Origin: Flavobacterium piscinae
GTDB taxonomy: Bacteria > Bacteroidota > Bacteroidia > Flavobacteriales > Flavobacteriaceae
NCBI RefSeq assembly: GCF_004122145.1
Contig: NZ_SBKQ01000003.1
Location: 1-64,000 of the forward strand
Length of the DNA stretch: 64,000 nt
Direction of reading: 5' to 3'
The notes under the pieces were generated by a model. That model did no database searches and had not been told where the DNA came from. It saw only the letters and a list, made by a program, of their open reading frames with translations. Each line of letters starts with the position of its first letter. The first letter of the stretch is position 1. The position numbers were made by a program, and so were the translations under genes. Of this stretch, positions 35,268 through 43,889 are shown piece after piece.

Positions 35268-36353
35268 CTACCTTGTCATTTCTTTTTTAAGTTTTTCAAT
35301 AGTTGTTTTTTTCAAATCTAACTCAAATGTGGTCTTAGAATTAGAATCAACATAAAAGGAATCTGAATAAATTAAATTATCTTTTGTTGTAAAAACGACT
35401 ATTTTAATTTTTCCTGAGATCTTAACATCTTCTTTAAAATTTAAGTTTGAATTTTCCCAATAAGCATTATAAAATGAATTATTATTTATATAAATATATG
35501 AAATATTTAAGTCTTTAAAACTCTTTGTGCGATCAACAATAGTAATTAATTCTTGTTTATCATATTTTAAAATTTGATCAATATTTATATATCCTAAACG
35601 GGTTGCATTAAATTCGTAAATTAAATCTTCATTACTACGTAATGTTTTCAAAGCCTTTACTAATGAATCTACATTTCCTTGGTAAACTAACAAATCTTCA
35701 TAAAGTAGATAATCCAAGTTATTTCTAGAACCTTTTGTCATATCTTCAAGATACAAAGAGTCTTTACTTTTTTCAATTGCTACACTATCAATTTGTATTA
35801 TTTTAAAATAACCACCAAGACCGTCTCTACCAACTGTTAACCCATATCTTAAATTTTTCAATCTGTCTGGAACAATTTTATAAATTTTATCTTCACTCAA
35901 TTCCCAATTAAAGACTGTATCATTATCGTTATAATAAATTTCATTTTTACTTTCAATTCGTCTAGGTATTTGTACTTTATATGAGATATTGTCTAACAAA
36001 TTTAGTTGCTTTCCATCCTCTGTAAAGTTAATATATAAAACCCCGGATGATTCAAGTAGCTTATTATCATTAGTAATAGTTTCTATAGAATTTAAAGCGA
36101 AATCATTAAAGTCATAATATTCAATTAGTTCAAGTTTGATTAAACCGTTGGTATAGTTTTTAAAAAGATTCTTATTTACGAAAATTTTAGTTCCTTTTTT
36201 TCCAATTAACACAGTATCGTTTAATAATGTAAATTCTATAGTTTCATTTTTATCAACTTTTAATGCTTTTAAAACATCTTCTGTACGAATAACATCTTTT
36301 TTTTGACAAGCAAGTGTAATTAGCAACAACAAAAAGTAAAAAAATTTTTTCAT
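35268..36353 (-). CDS. Uncharacterised lipoprotein
   Basis: This 361-residue predicted lipoprotein has signal peptide MKKFFYFLLLLITLAC with the lipid Cys at 16. The next section reads GTKIFVNKNLF...GLIKLELIEYYDFNDFALNSIETITNDNKLLESSGVLYINF. It resembles a beta-sandwich region seen in other Bacteroidota lipoproteins (consensus G-T-K-I ... EYYD ... LL-x-S/T-x-G), which is my recollection and not a database result. The rest is rich in Asn, Lys, Asp and Tyr with no enzymatic motif. The gene looks more AT-rich than its neighbours maeB and queG and may be accessory. No function is proposed. Confidence 0.7.
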   Translation of the reverse strand: MKKFFYFLLLLITLACQKKDVIRTEDVLKALKVDKNETIEFTLLNDTVLIGKKGTKIFVNKNLFKNYTNGLIKLELIEYYDFNDFALNSIETITNDNKLLESSGVLYINFTEDGKQLNLLDNISYKVQIPRRIESKNEIYYNDNDTVFNWELSEDKIYKIVPDRLKNLRYGLTVGRDGLGGYFKIIQIDSVAIEKSKDSLYLEDMTKGSRNNLDYLLYEDLLVYQGNVDSLVKALKTLRSNEDLIYEFNATRLGYINIDQILKYDKQELITIVDRTKSFKDLNISYIYINNNSFYNAYWENSNLNFKEDVKISGKIKIVVFTTKDNLIYSDSFYVDSNSKTTFELDLKKTTIEKLKKEMTR

Positions 36354-36401
36354 GCTTTGTATTTATAAATTTTGAAGACAATAATTATGCCTTTTTATTC
36401 T

Positions 36402-37187
36402 TTACTTCAAAAACTCCACATTCCTCCTCAACCCCTCTAACTTAGTTCGTTTCACCGCTGAATTTTTAAATACATTTTTAAAAACATCTTCTGTAATTTC
36501 TTCCCAGTCTTTTTTGGTAAAAGAGAGTAGTTCATGATTCGCTTGAAAAAGTGGTTCGTTATGTGGTTTTGAAAAACGGTTCCAAGGGCAAACATCTTGG
36601 CACACATCGCAACCAAACATCCAATCATCAAATTTGCCTTTCATTTCGGTGGGGATATTTTCTTTTAGTTCGATGGTAAAATACGAGATGCATTTACTGC
36701 CATCCACCACATACGGGGCAACTATGGCTTCGGTAGGACAAGCATCGATACACGCTGTGCACGAACCACAATGGTCAGTGGTTGGGTTGTCATAATCTAA
36801 TTCTAAATCTACAATGAGTTCAGCAATAAAATAGAAAGAGCCCACTTTTTGAGTGATGAGATTGGTGTTTTTTCCTATCCAACCGAGACCGCTTTTGGCT
36901 GCCCAAGCTTTGTCTAACACCGGTGCAGAATCAACAAAAGCTCGTCCGGAAACTTCGCCAATTTCGGTTTGAATAAAATGCAACAGTTCTTTCAGTTTTT
37001 CTTTGATGACAAAATGATAATCTTGTCCATAGGCATATTTTGAAATCTTATAACTTTCTTCGTTTTGAAATTTGGATGGATAATAATTCAGTAATATTGA
37101 AATGACGCTTTTGGCACCATCTACCAACAAGGTTGGATTTAATCGTTTGTCGAAATGGTTTTCCATGTAACGCATATGACCGTTCAT
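36402..37187 (-). CDS. queG: Epoxyqueuosine reductase QueG, 5' end lost or altered
   Basis: From its first ATG the frame codes 261 residues of QueG, the cobalamin and 4Fe-4S enzyme that reduces epoxyqueuosine to queuosine in tRNA. Two ferredoxin-like clusters are intact: [12 protein letters not shown] (Cys 140, 143, 146, 150) and [14 protein letters not shown]. The usual protein is about 308 residues. The same frame continues upstream without a stop to 37329 and reads [20 protein letters not shown] then [14 protein letters not shown], the normal QueG N-terminus. This part has no ATG, GTG or TTG; only CTG (37320-37322) and ATT codons occur before the stop at 37326-37328. The break coincides with the end of the inverted-repeat element at 37306. 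The gene may use a rare start or be inactive. Confidence 0.85.
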   Translation of the reverse strand: MNGHMRYMENHFDKRLNPTLLVDGAKSVISILLNYYPSKFQNEESYKISKYAYGQDYHFVIKEKLKELLHFIQTEIGEVSGRAFVDSAPVLDKAWAAKSGLGWIGKNTNLITQKVGSFYFIAELIVDLELDYDNPTTDHCGSCTACIDACPTEAIVAPYVVDGSKCISYFTIELKENIPTEMKGKFDDWMFGCDVCQDVCPWNRFSKPHNEPLFQANHELLSFTKKDWEEITEDVFKNVFKNSAVKRTKLEGLRRNVEFLK

Positions 37188-37305
37188 GTTATTGTTGAGC
37201 CATTTTTCTAAACGTGGAGCTTCTTCTTCGAGAAACCCTGCTTTTGAGATACCGCAAGAGAGGAAGCCGAGGCGTTTGGCTTCGGATTTTATTAAAGATG
37301 TATGC

Positions 37306-37362
37306 TTGAATTTAGAAATCAGAATTTAGAATTTAGAAAATTAAAAATGACTAATAAATTAA
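37306..37362 (+). repeat. Left terminal inverted repeat of the S23 element
   Basis: It begins TTGAATTTAGAAATCAG, then AATTTAGAATTTAGA, then a diverged stretch ending AAATTAATT. The first 17 bases differ from the right arm by one base, and the AATTTAGAATTTAGA block is identical. Confidence 0.75.
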
Positions 37363-37721
37363 TTTTTAGAGTTTACTCTGTTCTTTGTATTCTTTAAAAT
37401 TGTCACAAAAATTGAAGTTAATTCGTTTGCTTCCTTCCAAGCTTTTTCAATAACCTCAGATTTAATCCAATTTTTTTCTTTAATGATTTCCAACCAAAAC
37501 ATACTTTCATCGGATTCTTCTAATACAATATTCATTTTAGAAATAAATTCATTGTCACTTCTTTCTCTACATGATGCTCGGTAATTTGCTCCCACAGAAG
37601 TTCCGGATTTGGCTATTTGATATGAAATTAATTTGGTTGAAACTGAAGATGGTAACAAATCAACAATTTCTAGAATCATTAGTGAAAATTGTTTTGTTCT
37701 TAACTTTAAATTGTTTTCCAT
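37359..37721 (-). CDS. Four-helix-bundle protein (S23 / 23S rRNA intervening-sequence family)
   Basis: This 120-residue all-helical protein is of the S23/IVP family (TIGR02436-like). It is recognised by LRTKQFSLMILEIVDLLP, the central QIAKSGTSVGANYRASCRER signature and ESDESMFWLEII. Family members are found in 23S rRNA intervening sequences of several bacteria, as scattered genes in Bacteroidota, and as the related Avd accessory protein of diversity-generating retroelements. The molecular role of stand-alone members is not established; they form pentameric nucleic-acid-binding barrels in the Avd case. It lies alone between inverted repeats, with its stop inside the left arm. Confidence 0.9.
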   Translation of the reverse strand: MENNLKLRTKQFSLMILEIVDLLPSSVSTKLISYQIAKSGTSVGANYRASCRERSDNEFISKMNIVLEESDESMFWLEIIKEKNWIKSEVIEKAWKEANELTSIFVTILKNTKNRVNSKN

Positions 37722-37731
37722 ATGGCTGATA

Positions 37732-37795
37732 ATTAATTTATACTAATTGACTAATCTCTAAATTCTAAATTCTGATTTCTGATTTCTGAATTCAA
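37732..37795 (-). repeat. Right terminal inverted repeat of the S23 element
   Basis: Read on the minus strand it begins TTGAATTCAGAAATCAG and repeats AGAAATC once more than the left arm. It then shares AATTTAGAATTTAGA and the inner AAATTAATT. The outer end is 4 bases from the ruvB stop codon. Confidence 0.75.
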
Positions 37796-37799
37796 CCTT

Positions 37800-38822
37800 C
37801 TAAAAAAGACCGCCTTGTATATTGGTTTTAATTTTACCAAGATGCTTGTAAGCCTTCTCCGTCACTTCCCTACCACGTGGTGTTCGCATGATAAAACCTT
37901 CTTGGATTAAAAAAGGTTCATAGACTTCTTCGATGGTTTCGCCACTTTCTGAAACGGCAGTTGCTAAGGTAGATAGACCAACCGGACCTCCTTTGAATTT
38001 ATCGATAATCGTGTTCAGAATTTTGTTATCCATTTCATCCAAACCGTGAGCATCAACATTTAGAGCTTTTAAAGCATATTTTGCGATTTCGATGTCGATT
38101 TTACCATTGCCTTTTATTTGTGCAAAATCTCGAACCCTACGTAATAATGCATTAGCAATACGAGGTGTTCCTCTACTTCTTCCGGCAATTTCGATAGCGG
38201 CTTCCATAGAAATTGGGACTTTCAATATGGACGCACTTCGTTGAACGATGGTCGTTAATAATTCGGTGTTGTAATAATGCAAACGGCTTTGAATTCCGAA
38301 ACGTGCTCGCATAGGAGCCGTTAATAAACCTGAACGCGTAGTTGCTCCAACCAATGTAAATGGATTGAGATTAATTTGAACCGTTCTCGCATTGGGTCCG
38401 GATTCGATCATGATATCAATTTTGAAGTCTTCCATCGCAGAATACAAATATTCTTCCACAATTGGACTAAGACGATGAATTTCGTCAATAAAAAGTACAT
38501 CTCGGTCTTCCAAATTGGTTAGTAAGCCTGCTAAATCGCCGGGTTTATCCAAAACCGGTCCGGATGTAATTTTGATCCCAACACCCAATTCATTTGCTAA
38601 AATATTAGCAAGTGTTGTTTTTCCCAATCCCGGAGGGCCGTGAAAAAGGGTATGGTCTAATGCTTCCTCTCTTTGATTAGCAGCTTCTACAAATACTTTT
38701 AAATTTTCTAAAACCTGATCTTGACCACTAAAATCATCAAAGGAAAGAGGTCTTAACTTTTTTTCAATGTCAAGATCTTCAGGATTAAAACCTTTGTTAG
38801 TGGGATTTAAATATTCATTCAT
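37800..38822 (-). CDS. ruvB: Holliday junction branch migration helicase RuvB
   Basis: The 340-residue AAA+ motor drives branch migration with RuvA. Walker A reads [15 protein letters not shown], Walker [12 protein letters not shown], sensor 1 [19 protein letters not shown], and the C-terminal winged helix [20 protein letters not shown]. The GTG at 38828 two codons earlier is possible but the ATG at 38822 is the normal family start. The gene ends 4 bases before the inverted-repeat element, which therefore inserted without damaging it. Confidence 0.96.
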   Translation of the reverse strand: MNEYLNPTNKGFNPEDLDIEKKLRPLSFDDFSGQDQVLENLKVFVEAANQREEALDHTLFHGPPGLGKTTLANILANELGVGIKITSGPVLDKPGDLAGLLTNLEDRDVLFIDEIHRLSPIVEEYLYSAMEDFKIDIMIESGPNARTVQINLNPFTLVGATTRSGLLTAPMRARFGIQSRLHYYNTELLTTIVQRSASILKVPISMEAAIEIAGRSRGTPRIANALLRRVRDFAQIKGNGKIDIEIAKYALKALNVDAHGLDEMDNKILNTIIDKFKGGPVGLSTLATAVSESGETIEEVYEPFLIQEGFIMRTPRGREVTEKAYKHLGKIKTNIQGGLF

Positions 38823-38881
38823 AATCACAAAGATAATAATAGTTTAGTCTGATTTTGTATTTCAAAAATGAATAATATAAA

Positions 38882-38912
38882 ATAAAAAAGCCCTTTCTAA
38901 AATGAAAGGACT
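38882..38912 (-). terminator. Terminator of the act-cox operon
   Basis: Stem CCTTTC (38892-38897) with GAAAGG (38904-38909), extended by outer pairs past one mismatch, has a six-base loop and a T-rich tract on the minus strand. It lies 26 bases after the coxA stop. Confidence 0.75.
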
Positions 38913-38937
38913 CTTTAAAATATGAATTAATAATGTA

Positions 38938-40740
38938 TTAGTGATGTAATTGTTCTTCATCCGGACCCATTGGAACGGTTTGAGGCACGAAATCGCTATC
39001 ATGACCAGGTTTACTGTAATCATAAGGCCATCTGTGAACTTCAGGAATAGCACCAGGCCAATTCCCGTGCATGTGCTCTACCGGTGCAGTCCATTCTAAC
39101 GTATTTGACTTCCAAGGATTCATTTCTGACTTCTTACCATAGAAAATACTATAGAAGAAATTCCAAATAAATACTAATTGAAAAGCACCCCCCACTAAAG
39201 CAAACATTGTAATGATAACATTTACGTTTTGTAAATCATCAAACAAAGGAAAAGCGGTATTGGTATAATAACGTCTTGGTAACCCGGCCATACCGATAAA
39301 GTGCATTGGGAAGAAAACCCCGTACGCACAAACGGCTGTAACCCAAAAGTGAACATACCCTAAATTTTTATTTAACATTCTTCCAAACATTCTGGGGAAC
39401 CAATGATAGATTCCTGCAAACATTCCATAAAGAGCAGAAATACCCATTACTAAATGGAAGTGAGCCACCACGAAATAGGTGTCATGAACGTTAATATCTA
39501 GAGTACTATCTCCTAAAATGATTCCAGTTAAACCTCCAGTAATGAATGTAGAAACTAATCCAATAGAAAATAACATAGCAGGGTTTAATTGTAGATTACC
39601 TTTCCACAGCGTTGTAATATAGTTAAATGCTTTAACGGCTGAAGGAATCGCAATTAACAACGTCGTAAAAGTAAACACAGAACCTAAGAAAGGATTCATT
39701 CCGGATACGAACATATGGTGACCCCAAACTATCGTAGAAAGGAAGGCAATTGCAATAATTGAAGCAATCATGGCACGGTAACCAAAAATTGGTTTACGAG
39801 CATTGGTTGCTATAATTTCAGATGTGATACCTAAAGCAGGTAATAATACAATGTAAACTTCAGGGTGTCCTAAAAACCAAAATAAGTGTTCAAATAATAC
39901 TGGTGAACCTCCTTGGTAATGCAAAACTTCACCTGCAATGAAAATATCAGATAGGAAAAATGAAGTCCCAAAGCTTCTGTCAAAAATCAACAACAATGCA
40001 GCAGAAAGAAGTACAGGGAAAGAAACAATTCCAATGATAGCCGTAATAAAGAATGCCCAAATTGTTAAAGGTAATCTTGTCATTGACATCCCTTTGGTTC
40101 TTAAATTAATAACGGTAACCACATAGTTAAGCGATCCCATCAATGACGAAGCAATAAAAATTGCCATTGAGACCAACCATAATGTCATCCCTGTTCCTGA
40201 ACCCGGAATAGCTTGAGGAAGTGCACTTAATGGAGGATAAATCGTCCAACCGGCAGAGGCAGGGCCTGATTCAACAAACAATGATATTACCATAATTACA
40301 CTTGACAAGAAGAATAACCAATAGGAAATCATATTCATAAAACCGGATGCCATATCTCTAGCACCAATTTGTAATGGAATCAAAAGATTACTAAAAGTAC
40401 CACTCAAACCAGCAGTTAATACAAAGAAAACCATAATGGTTCCGTGAATTGTTACTAAAGCTAGATAAATGTCGTTACGCATTACCCCATCTGGTGCAAA
40501 ATTATCACCAAGCAATACGTTGAAAATTTTAAAAGATTCTTCCGGCCATGCCAATTGCATTCTGAACAATAATGACATTCCCACACCTATAATACCCATA
40601 ATCAAACCAGTGATAAGGTATTGTTTAGCAATCATTTTATGATCAATACTAAAGATATACTTTGTGATGAAAGTATCTTTGTGGTGATGTTCGTGCTCGT
40701 GTCCGTGATCGTGTTCGTTTGCGTGATCGTGTGCTGACAT
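38938..40740 (-). CDS. coxA: Cytochrome c oxidase subunit I (aa3 type)
   Basis: This 600-residue catalytic subunit reduces oxygen to water at the heme a3-CuB site and pumps protons. Visible are about twelve helices, the cross-linked active site WFLGHPEVYIVLLPALG, the CuB histidine pair in VWGHHMFVSGM, the low-spin/high-spin heme ligands in TYFVVAHFHLVMG, and the early heme ligand region VTIHGTIMVFFVL. The N-terminus before the first helix is unusually His-rich (9 His in residues 4-20), and the C-terminus ends with two His. It is the last gene of the alternative complex III operon, coded 27 bases after subunit II. Confidence 0.96.
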   Translation of the reverse strand: MSAHDHANEHDHGHEHEHHHKDTFITKYIFSIDHKMIAKQYLITGLIMGIIGVGMSLLFRMQLAWPEESFKIFNVLLGDNFAPDGVMRNDIYLALVTIHGTIMVFFVLTAGLSGTFSNLLIPLQIGARDMASGFMNMISYWLFFLSSVIMVISLFVESGPASAGWTIYPPLSALPQAIPGSGTGMTLWLVSMAIFIASSLMGSLNYVVTVINLRTKGMSMTRLPLTIWAFFITAIIGIVSFPVLLSAALLLIFDRSFGTSFFLSDIFIAGEVLHYQGGSPVLFEHLFWFLGHPEVYIVLLPALGITSEIIATNARKPIFGYRAMIASIIAIAFLSTIVWGHHMFVSGMNPFLGSVFTFTTLLIAIPSAVKAFNYITTLWKGNLQLNPAMLFSIGLVSTFITGGLTGIILGDSTLDINVHDTYFVVAHFHLVMGISALYGMFAGIYHWFPRMFGRMLNKNLGYVHFWVTAVCAYGVFFPMHFIGMAGLPRRYYTNTAFPLFDDLQNVNVIITMFALVGGAFQLVFIWNFFYSIFYGKKSEMNPWKSNTLEWTAPVEHMHGNWPGAIPEVHRWPYDYSKPGHDSDFVPQTVPMGPDEEQLHH

Positions 40741-40767
40741 ACTCTTAAATTATAATTTTTATTATAG

Positions 40768-41931
40768 CTATTTTTTTTCTATTACTTGGGCTACTAAAGT
40801 TGAATCTACAACAACTTTAGTAGTATCTGTTTCAGTTTTAACCTCTTCAGCAGGTTGTTCCTGAGCTTTTAATACTTGTGCGAATGTTTGTTTTTCGCTC
40901 AACCATTTCTTGAAGTCTTCTTTGCTTTCTACAACAATTTTCATTTGCATGTTATAGTGAGAACTTCCACAAATTTTGTTACACAATAATAAATAGTCAA
41001 ATGTGTAGGGATCTAAAGCTGCTTTTCCATCGGCTACTAATTGTTTGCTTTTCTCAGCTCTAATTTTATTGATAGTAGCAACTTTTTCCTTCATTTCAGA
41101 AGAGTTTCTCATATCAAGAGTTGTAACAGTCGGAGTAAATGCAAATTGGGTAACCATTCCGGGAACACAGTTCATTTGAGCTCTAAAATGCGGCATATAA
41201 GCTGAGTGTAATACGTCTTGTGAACGTATTTTAAATACTACTTTCACTCCTTTTGGTAAATGCAATTCATTTGATTGAATATCATCCTGAGCATTCGGAT
41301 CGGCTAAATCTACACCTAAGGTATTTACACCTTCAATATATCGTACGTTTGCTTTTCCAAGTACATTATCTTCACCGGCATAACGAACTTCCCAACCAAA
41401 TTGTTTAGCATAAATTTCAACAACCATTGGGTTTTCGGTTTCTTCATCCACAAACATGATGTTAGTCCAAGCATATAGACCATAGAGAATTAATCCGGCT
41501 AATGTTATTGCTGGAATAATACTCCAAATCATTTCTAATTTATTGTTGTCGGCAAAATACAAAGCAGAATTTCCTTTTTTCCCTCTGTATTTGAAAGAGA
41601 AGTAATGTAATAATGCTTGAGTAATCGTTTGAACAAAGAAAATTAAAATCATAGAAATCCACATCAAACGGTCTACCTCTACACCATGTTCAGAAGCAGA
41701 GTTACTCATTAAAGGGAAATGGCCATATTGAACAACACAAAAAATTGTAGTAAGGTAAATGAATACTAAAAAAGCAAACATTAAGTAACCATTTACATTA
41801 TTATCATTGTCATTAGCTACTTGAGAATTATCAGCATTTCCACCTATTTGAGTCAAATCAAATATCTTGGTCAATTGCCAGATAGCTACTGATACTAAAA
41901 CTAAAACAACTAGTACTAACAAACTTGTCAT
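40768..41931 (-). CDS. coxB: Cytochrome c oxidase subunit II with CuA site
   Basis: This 387-residue subunit receives electrons from cytochrome c. The CuA motif is complete: LLCNKICGSSHYNMQMK gives C-x3-C-x3-H-x2-M, with the first His in DVLHSAYMPHFRAQMN. The two canonical membrane helices (near 85-110 and 130-155) are preceded by an additional N-terminal helix (1-25) and a linker, and another hydrophobic helix at 48-68, so the protein is longer than standard. A hydrophilic tail rich in Glu and Thr ends it. It is coded between actF and coxA. Confidence 0.95.
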   Translation of the reverse strand: MTSLLVLVVLVLVSVAIWQLTKIFDLTQIGGNADNSQVANDNDNNVNGYLMFAFLVFIYLTTIFCVVQYGHFPLMSNSASEHGVEVDRLMWISMILIFFVQTITQALLHYFSFKYRGKKGNSALYFADNNKLEMIWSIIPAITLAGLILYGLYAWTNIMFVDEETENPMVVEIYAKQFGWEVRYAGEDNVLGKANVRYIEGVNTLGVDLADPNAQDDIQSNELHLPKGVKVVFKIRSQDVLHSAYMPHFRAQMNCVPGMVTQFAFTPTVTTLDMRNSSEMKEKVATINKIRAEKSKQLVADGKAALDPYTFDYLLLCNKICGSSHYNMQMKIVVESKEDFKKWLSEKQTFAQVLKAQEQPAEEVKTETDTTKVVVDSTLVAQVIEKK

Positions 41932-41950
41932 CTGTCTAAATCTTTAAATA

Positions 41951-43291
41951 TTAATAATGAAAATGTTTACTTTCTTCAATAAATGGATTTCTTTTTGGTA
42001 ATAATGGTGCTTTCGTTAAAGCGGTAAACACTATTAAAATAAATAATCCTAAAAAGAAAAGTAATGAACTTAACTCTCCAATTCCAATAAACCATTTATC
42101 ACCAACGGTTGCAGGCATAATCATATTGAAGAAATCAACGTAATGTCCTAATAAAATTACAATTCCTGCCATGACTAAAATCCAAGTAATTCGTTTGAAA
42201 TCAGTATTTATTAAAATTAAAAATGGAAAAATAAAGTTCATGGCTACCATTCCAAAGAATGGCAAGTTATATTGTTCGATTCGTGTAACATAATACGTTA
42301 CTTCTTCAGGAATATTAGAATACCAAATCAACATGAATTGAGAGAACCATAAGTAGGTCCAAAACACACTAATACCAAACATAAATTTAGCTAAATCATG
42401 GATATGACTTGTATTCACATGCTCTAAATAACCTCTTGACTTAAGATATAAGGTAACCATTGCAATCACGGTAATTCCACTTACAAAGAAAGAGGCAAAA
42501 ACATACCAGCCAAATAAGGTTGAAAACCAGTGTGGATCAACAGACATAATCCAATCCCAAGACATAATTGATTCTGTTACAATGAAGAAAACTAAAAATC
42601 CTGCTGAAATATTGAAATTCTTTTTGTAGAATGCATTATCCGATGCTTCATCTTGAGCTAAACAATTTTTTCTTGAAAAATAACGGTATAAATTCCAACC
42701 GATGATGAAAACTGCCGCTCTAATTAGCCAAAACCATTCGTCTAAATATCCTTTTTTACCATTAATTAATTTATCAAATTTTGGGCTTTCTGGATTAACT
42801 AAATCCGGATCCATCCAAACAAATAGGTGATTAAAATGAAAAGCGGAAAGTATTAACAAAATGAAAAATAGTGCAGAACCCCATGGCAAATAAGCGGTGA
42901 TTCCTTGCATTACTCTAAACAACACCGGTGACCAACCCGCTTGAGCTACATTTTGTATAGCATAAAAGGCTAACACACCAAGTGAAATTAACATAAAAAA
43001 GATGGCTGCAACGTATAATGCTGCCCAAGGTTTATTTTGCAACTGATGTAAAACATGGTTTAAATGTTCCTCATGTTCTGCATGTGCTTCCGCACTGTGC
43101 GTATCGTGTCCGTGCGTATCATGAGCATGAGCATCGTGAGCACCATGATGAGCATGAGCTTCAGCTTCAAGAATTTTTTCTACATCGGCTGTGGTTTTTG
43201 GAGCAGAAATAAAACTATATCCAATTCCCAACAATCCGACGATTATCAGAACAAAGGAAAAAACTTTTAATTTACTTGAAAAGGTATACAT
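41951..43291 (-). CDS. actF: Alternative complex III subunit ActF (NrfD-like quinone-site membrane subunit)
   Basis: This 446-residue polytopic protein has about ten helices and matches the ActF subunit of alternative complex III (menaquinol:cytochrome c oxidoreductase). Helix patterns such as FRVMQGITAYLPWGSALFFILLI, MSWDWIMSVDPHWFSTLFGWYVF and KFMFGISVFWTYLWFSQFMLIWYSN are typical. A hydrophilic, extremely His-rich segment (about residues 42-82, alternating Ala, His and Asp) follows the first helix. It lies between actE and coxB in the operon; the complex is known to form a supercomplex with aa3 oxidase in Flavobacterium. Confidence 0.93.
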   Translation of the reverse strand: MYTFSSKLKVFSFVLIIVGLLGIGYSFISAPKTTADVEKILEAEAHAHHGAHDAHAHDTHGHDTHSAEAHAEHEEHLNHVLHQLQNKPWAALYVAAIFFMLISLGVLAFYAIQNVAQAGWSPVLFRVMQGITAYLPWGSALFFILLILSAFHFNHLFVWMDPDLVNPESPKFDKLINGKKGYLDEWFWLIRAAVFIIGWNLYRYFSRKNCLAQDEASDNAFYKKNFNISAGFLVFFIVTESIMSWDWIMSVDPHWFSTLFGWYVFASFFVSGITVIAMVTLYLKSRGYLEHVNTSHIHDLAKFMFGISVFWTYLWFSQFMLIWYSNIPEEVTYYVTRIEQYNLPFFGMVAMNFIFPFLILINTDFKRITWILVMAGIVILLGHYVDFFNMIMPATVGDKWFIGIGELSSLLFFLGLFILIVFTALTKAPLLPKRNPFIEESKHFHY

Positions 43292-43316
43292 ATCTATACA
43301 ATCTAGTTGTCAATAA

Positions 43317-43880
43317 TTATAATTTACTTTTTAACTGAAGAACATAATCAGTTACTAACCAACGTTCGTGTTGCGATAATTGATTAGCATGTGAACCCAT
43401 AGAATTTAATCCATATGTTATCACATGATAAACACTTCCTTCAGTGATTACTCTATCCGCATAACTTGGAACTCCTAGGAATTTTTCTCTTTCTACTAAT
43501 TTACCTTTCCCATTTCCTTGTTCACCATGGCAAATTGCACAATATATCCCATACAATTCTTTTCCTTTTTTAGCCTCTTTTTCGGTAATTGAGTCGATAG
43601 GGGAAACTAAATTTGCTTTAGCTAATTCATATCCTGCTGTTGAATTTTCATATTCATAAATTTCAAAGCCTCTTTTGATACTTCCTTGAGGTGGCTCCTG
43701 AGCGGTTTGCCCTTTTAATTGATTATCACCATTAAATGCTTCTGATTCAGCATAAGTCTCATAACCAACAGACTCATACATGTTCGGGAAAAATTGATAA
43801 TTTGGACTTTTGGTATCAGAACAAGAGGTAACCGATACGGTTAATCCAAAGAATAGGGCTAATTTAATTAAGCTTTTCAT
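43317..43880 (-). CDS. actE: Alternative complex III subunit ActE (mono-heme cytochrome c lipoprotein)
   Basis: This 187-residue lipoprotein has signal peptide ending VTSC (lipid Cys near residue 20) and one heme c site, CAICH, in GKELYGIYCAICHGEQGNGKGK. A methionine ligand region follows in SVYHVITYGLNSMGSHANQLS. In alternative complex III, ActE carries electrons toward the terminal acceptor, here the oxidase coded downstream. It is spaced 9 bases from actD. Confidence 0.94.
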   Translation of the reverse strand: MKSLIKLALFFGLTVSVTSCSDTKSPNYQFFPNMYESVGYETYAESEAFNGDNQLKGQTAQEPPQGSIKRGFEIYEYENSTAGYELAKANLVSPIDSITEKEAKKGKELYGIYCAICHGEQGNGKGKLVEREKFLGVPSYADRVITEGSVYHVITYGLNSMGSHANQLSQHERWLVTDYVLQLKSKL

Positions 43881-43889
43881 ATTTCTATC

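Larger units (their letters stand above)
37306..37795. mobile_element. Small inverted-repeat element carrying a four-helix-bundle (S23) gene
   Basis: This 490-bp unit is bounded by imperfect terminal inverted repeats of about 57 and 64 bp and contains a single gene (37359-37721). The outer ends both begin TTGAATTYAGAAATCAG. The unit fills the whole space between the ruvB stop (37800) and the queG coding sequence and appears to have replaced the queG start. S23/IVP four-helix-bundle genes are known from 23S rRNA intervening sequences and as scattered single genes in Bacteroidota. No transposase is coded, so any mobility would need help in trans. No clear target-site duplication is visible. Confidence 0.65.

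Noticed and set aside
36402..37187. Calling queG a plain pseudogene
   Set aside because: Both iron-sulfur motifs and the frame are intact to the stop; only the start is uncertain, so it is listed as a CDS with an altered 5' end.
37306..37330. Repeated AATTTAGA units as part of a CRISPR or tandem array
   Set aside because: Only a few short AT-rich units in two arms in inverted orientation; no spacers.
37359..37721. Diversity-generating retroelement because of the Avd-like family
   Set aside because: No reverse transcriptase, template repeat or variable repeat gene was seen nearby.
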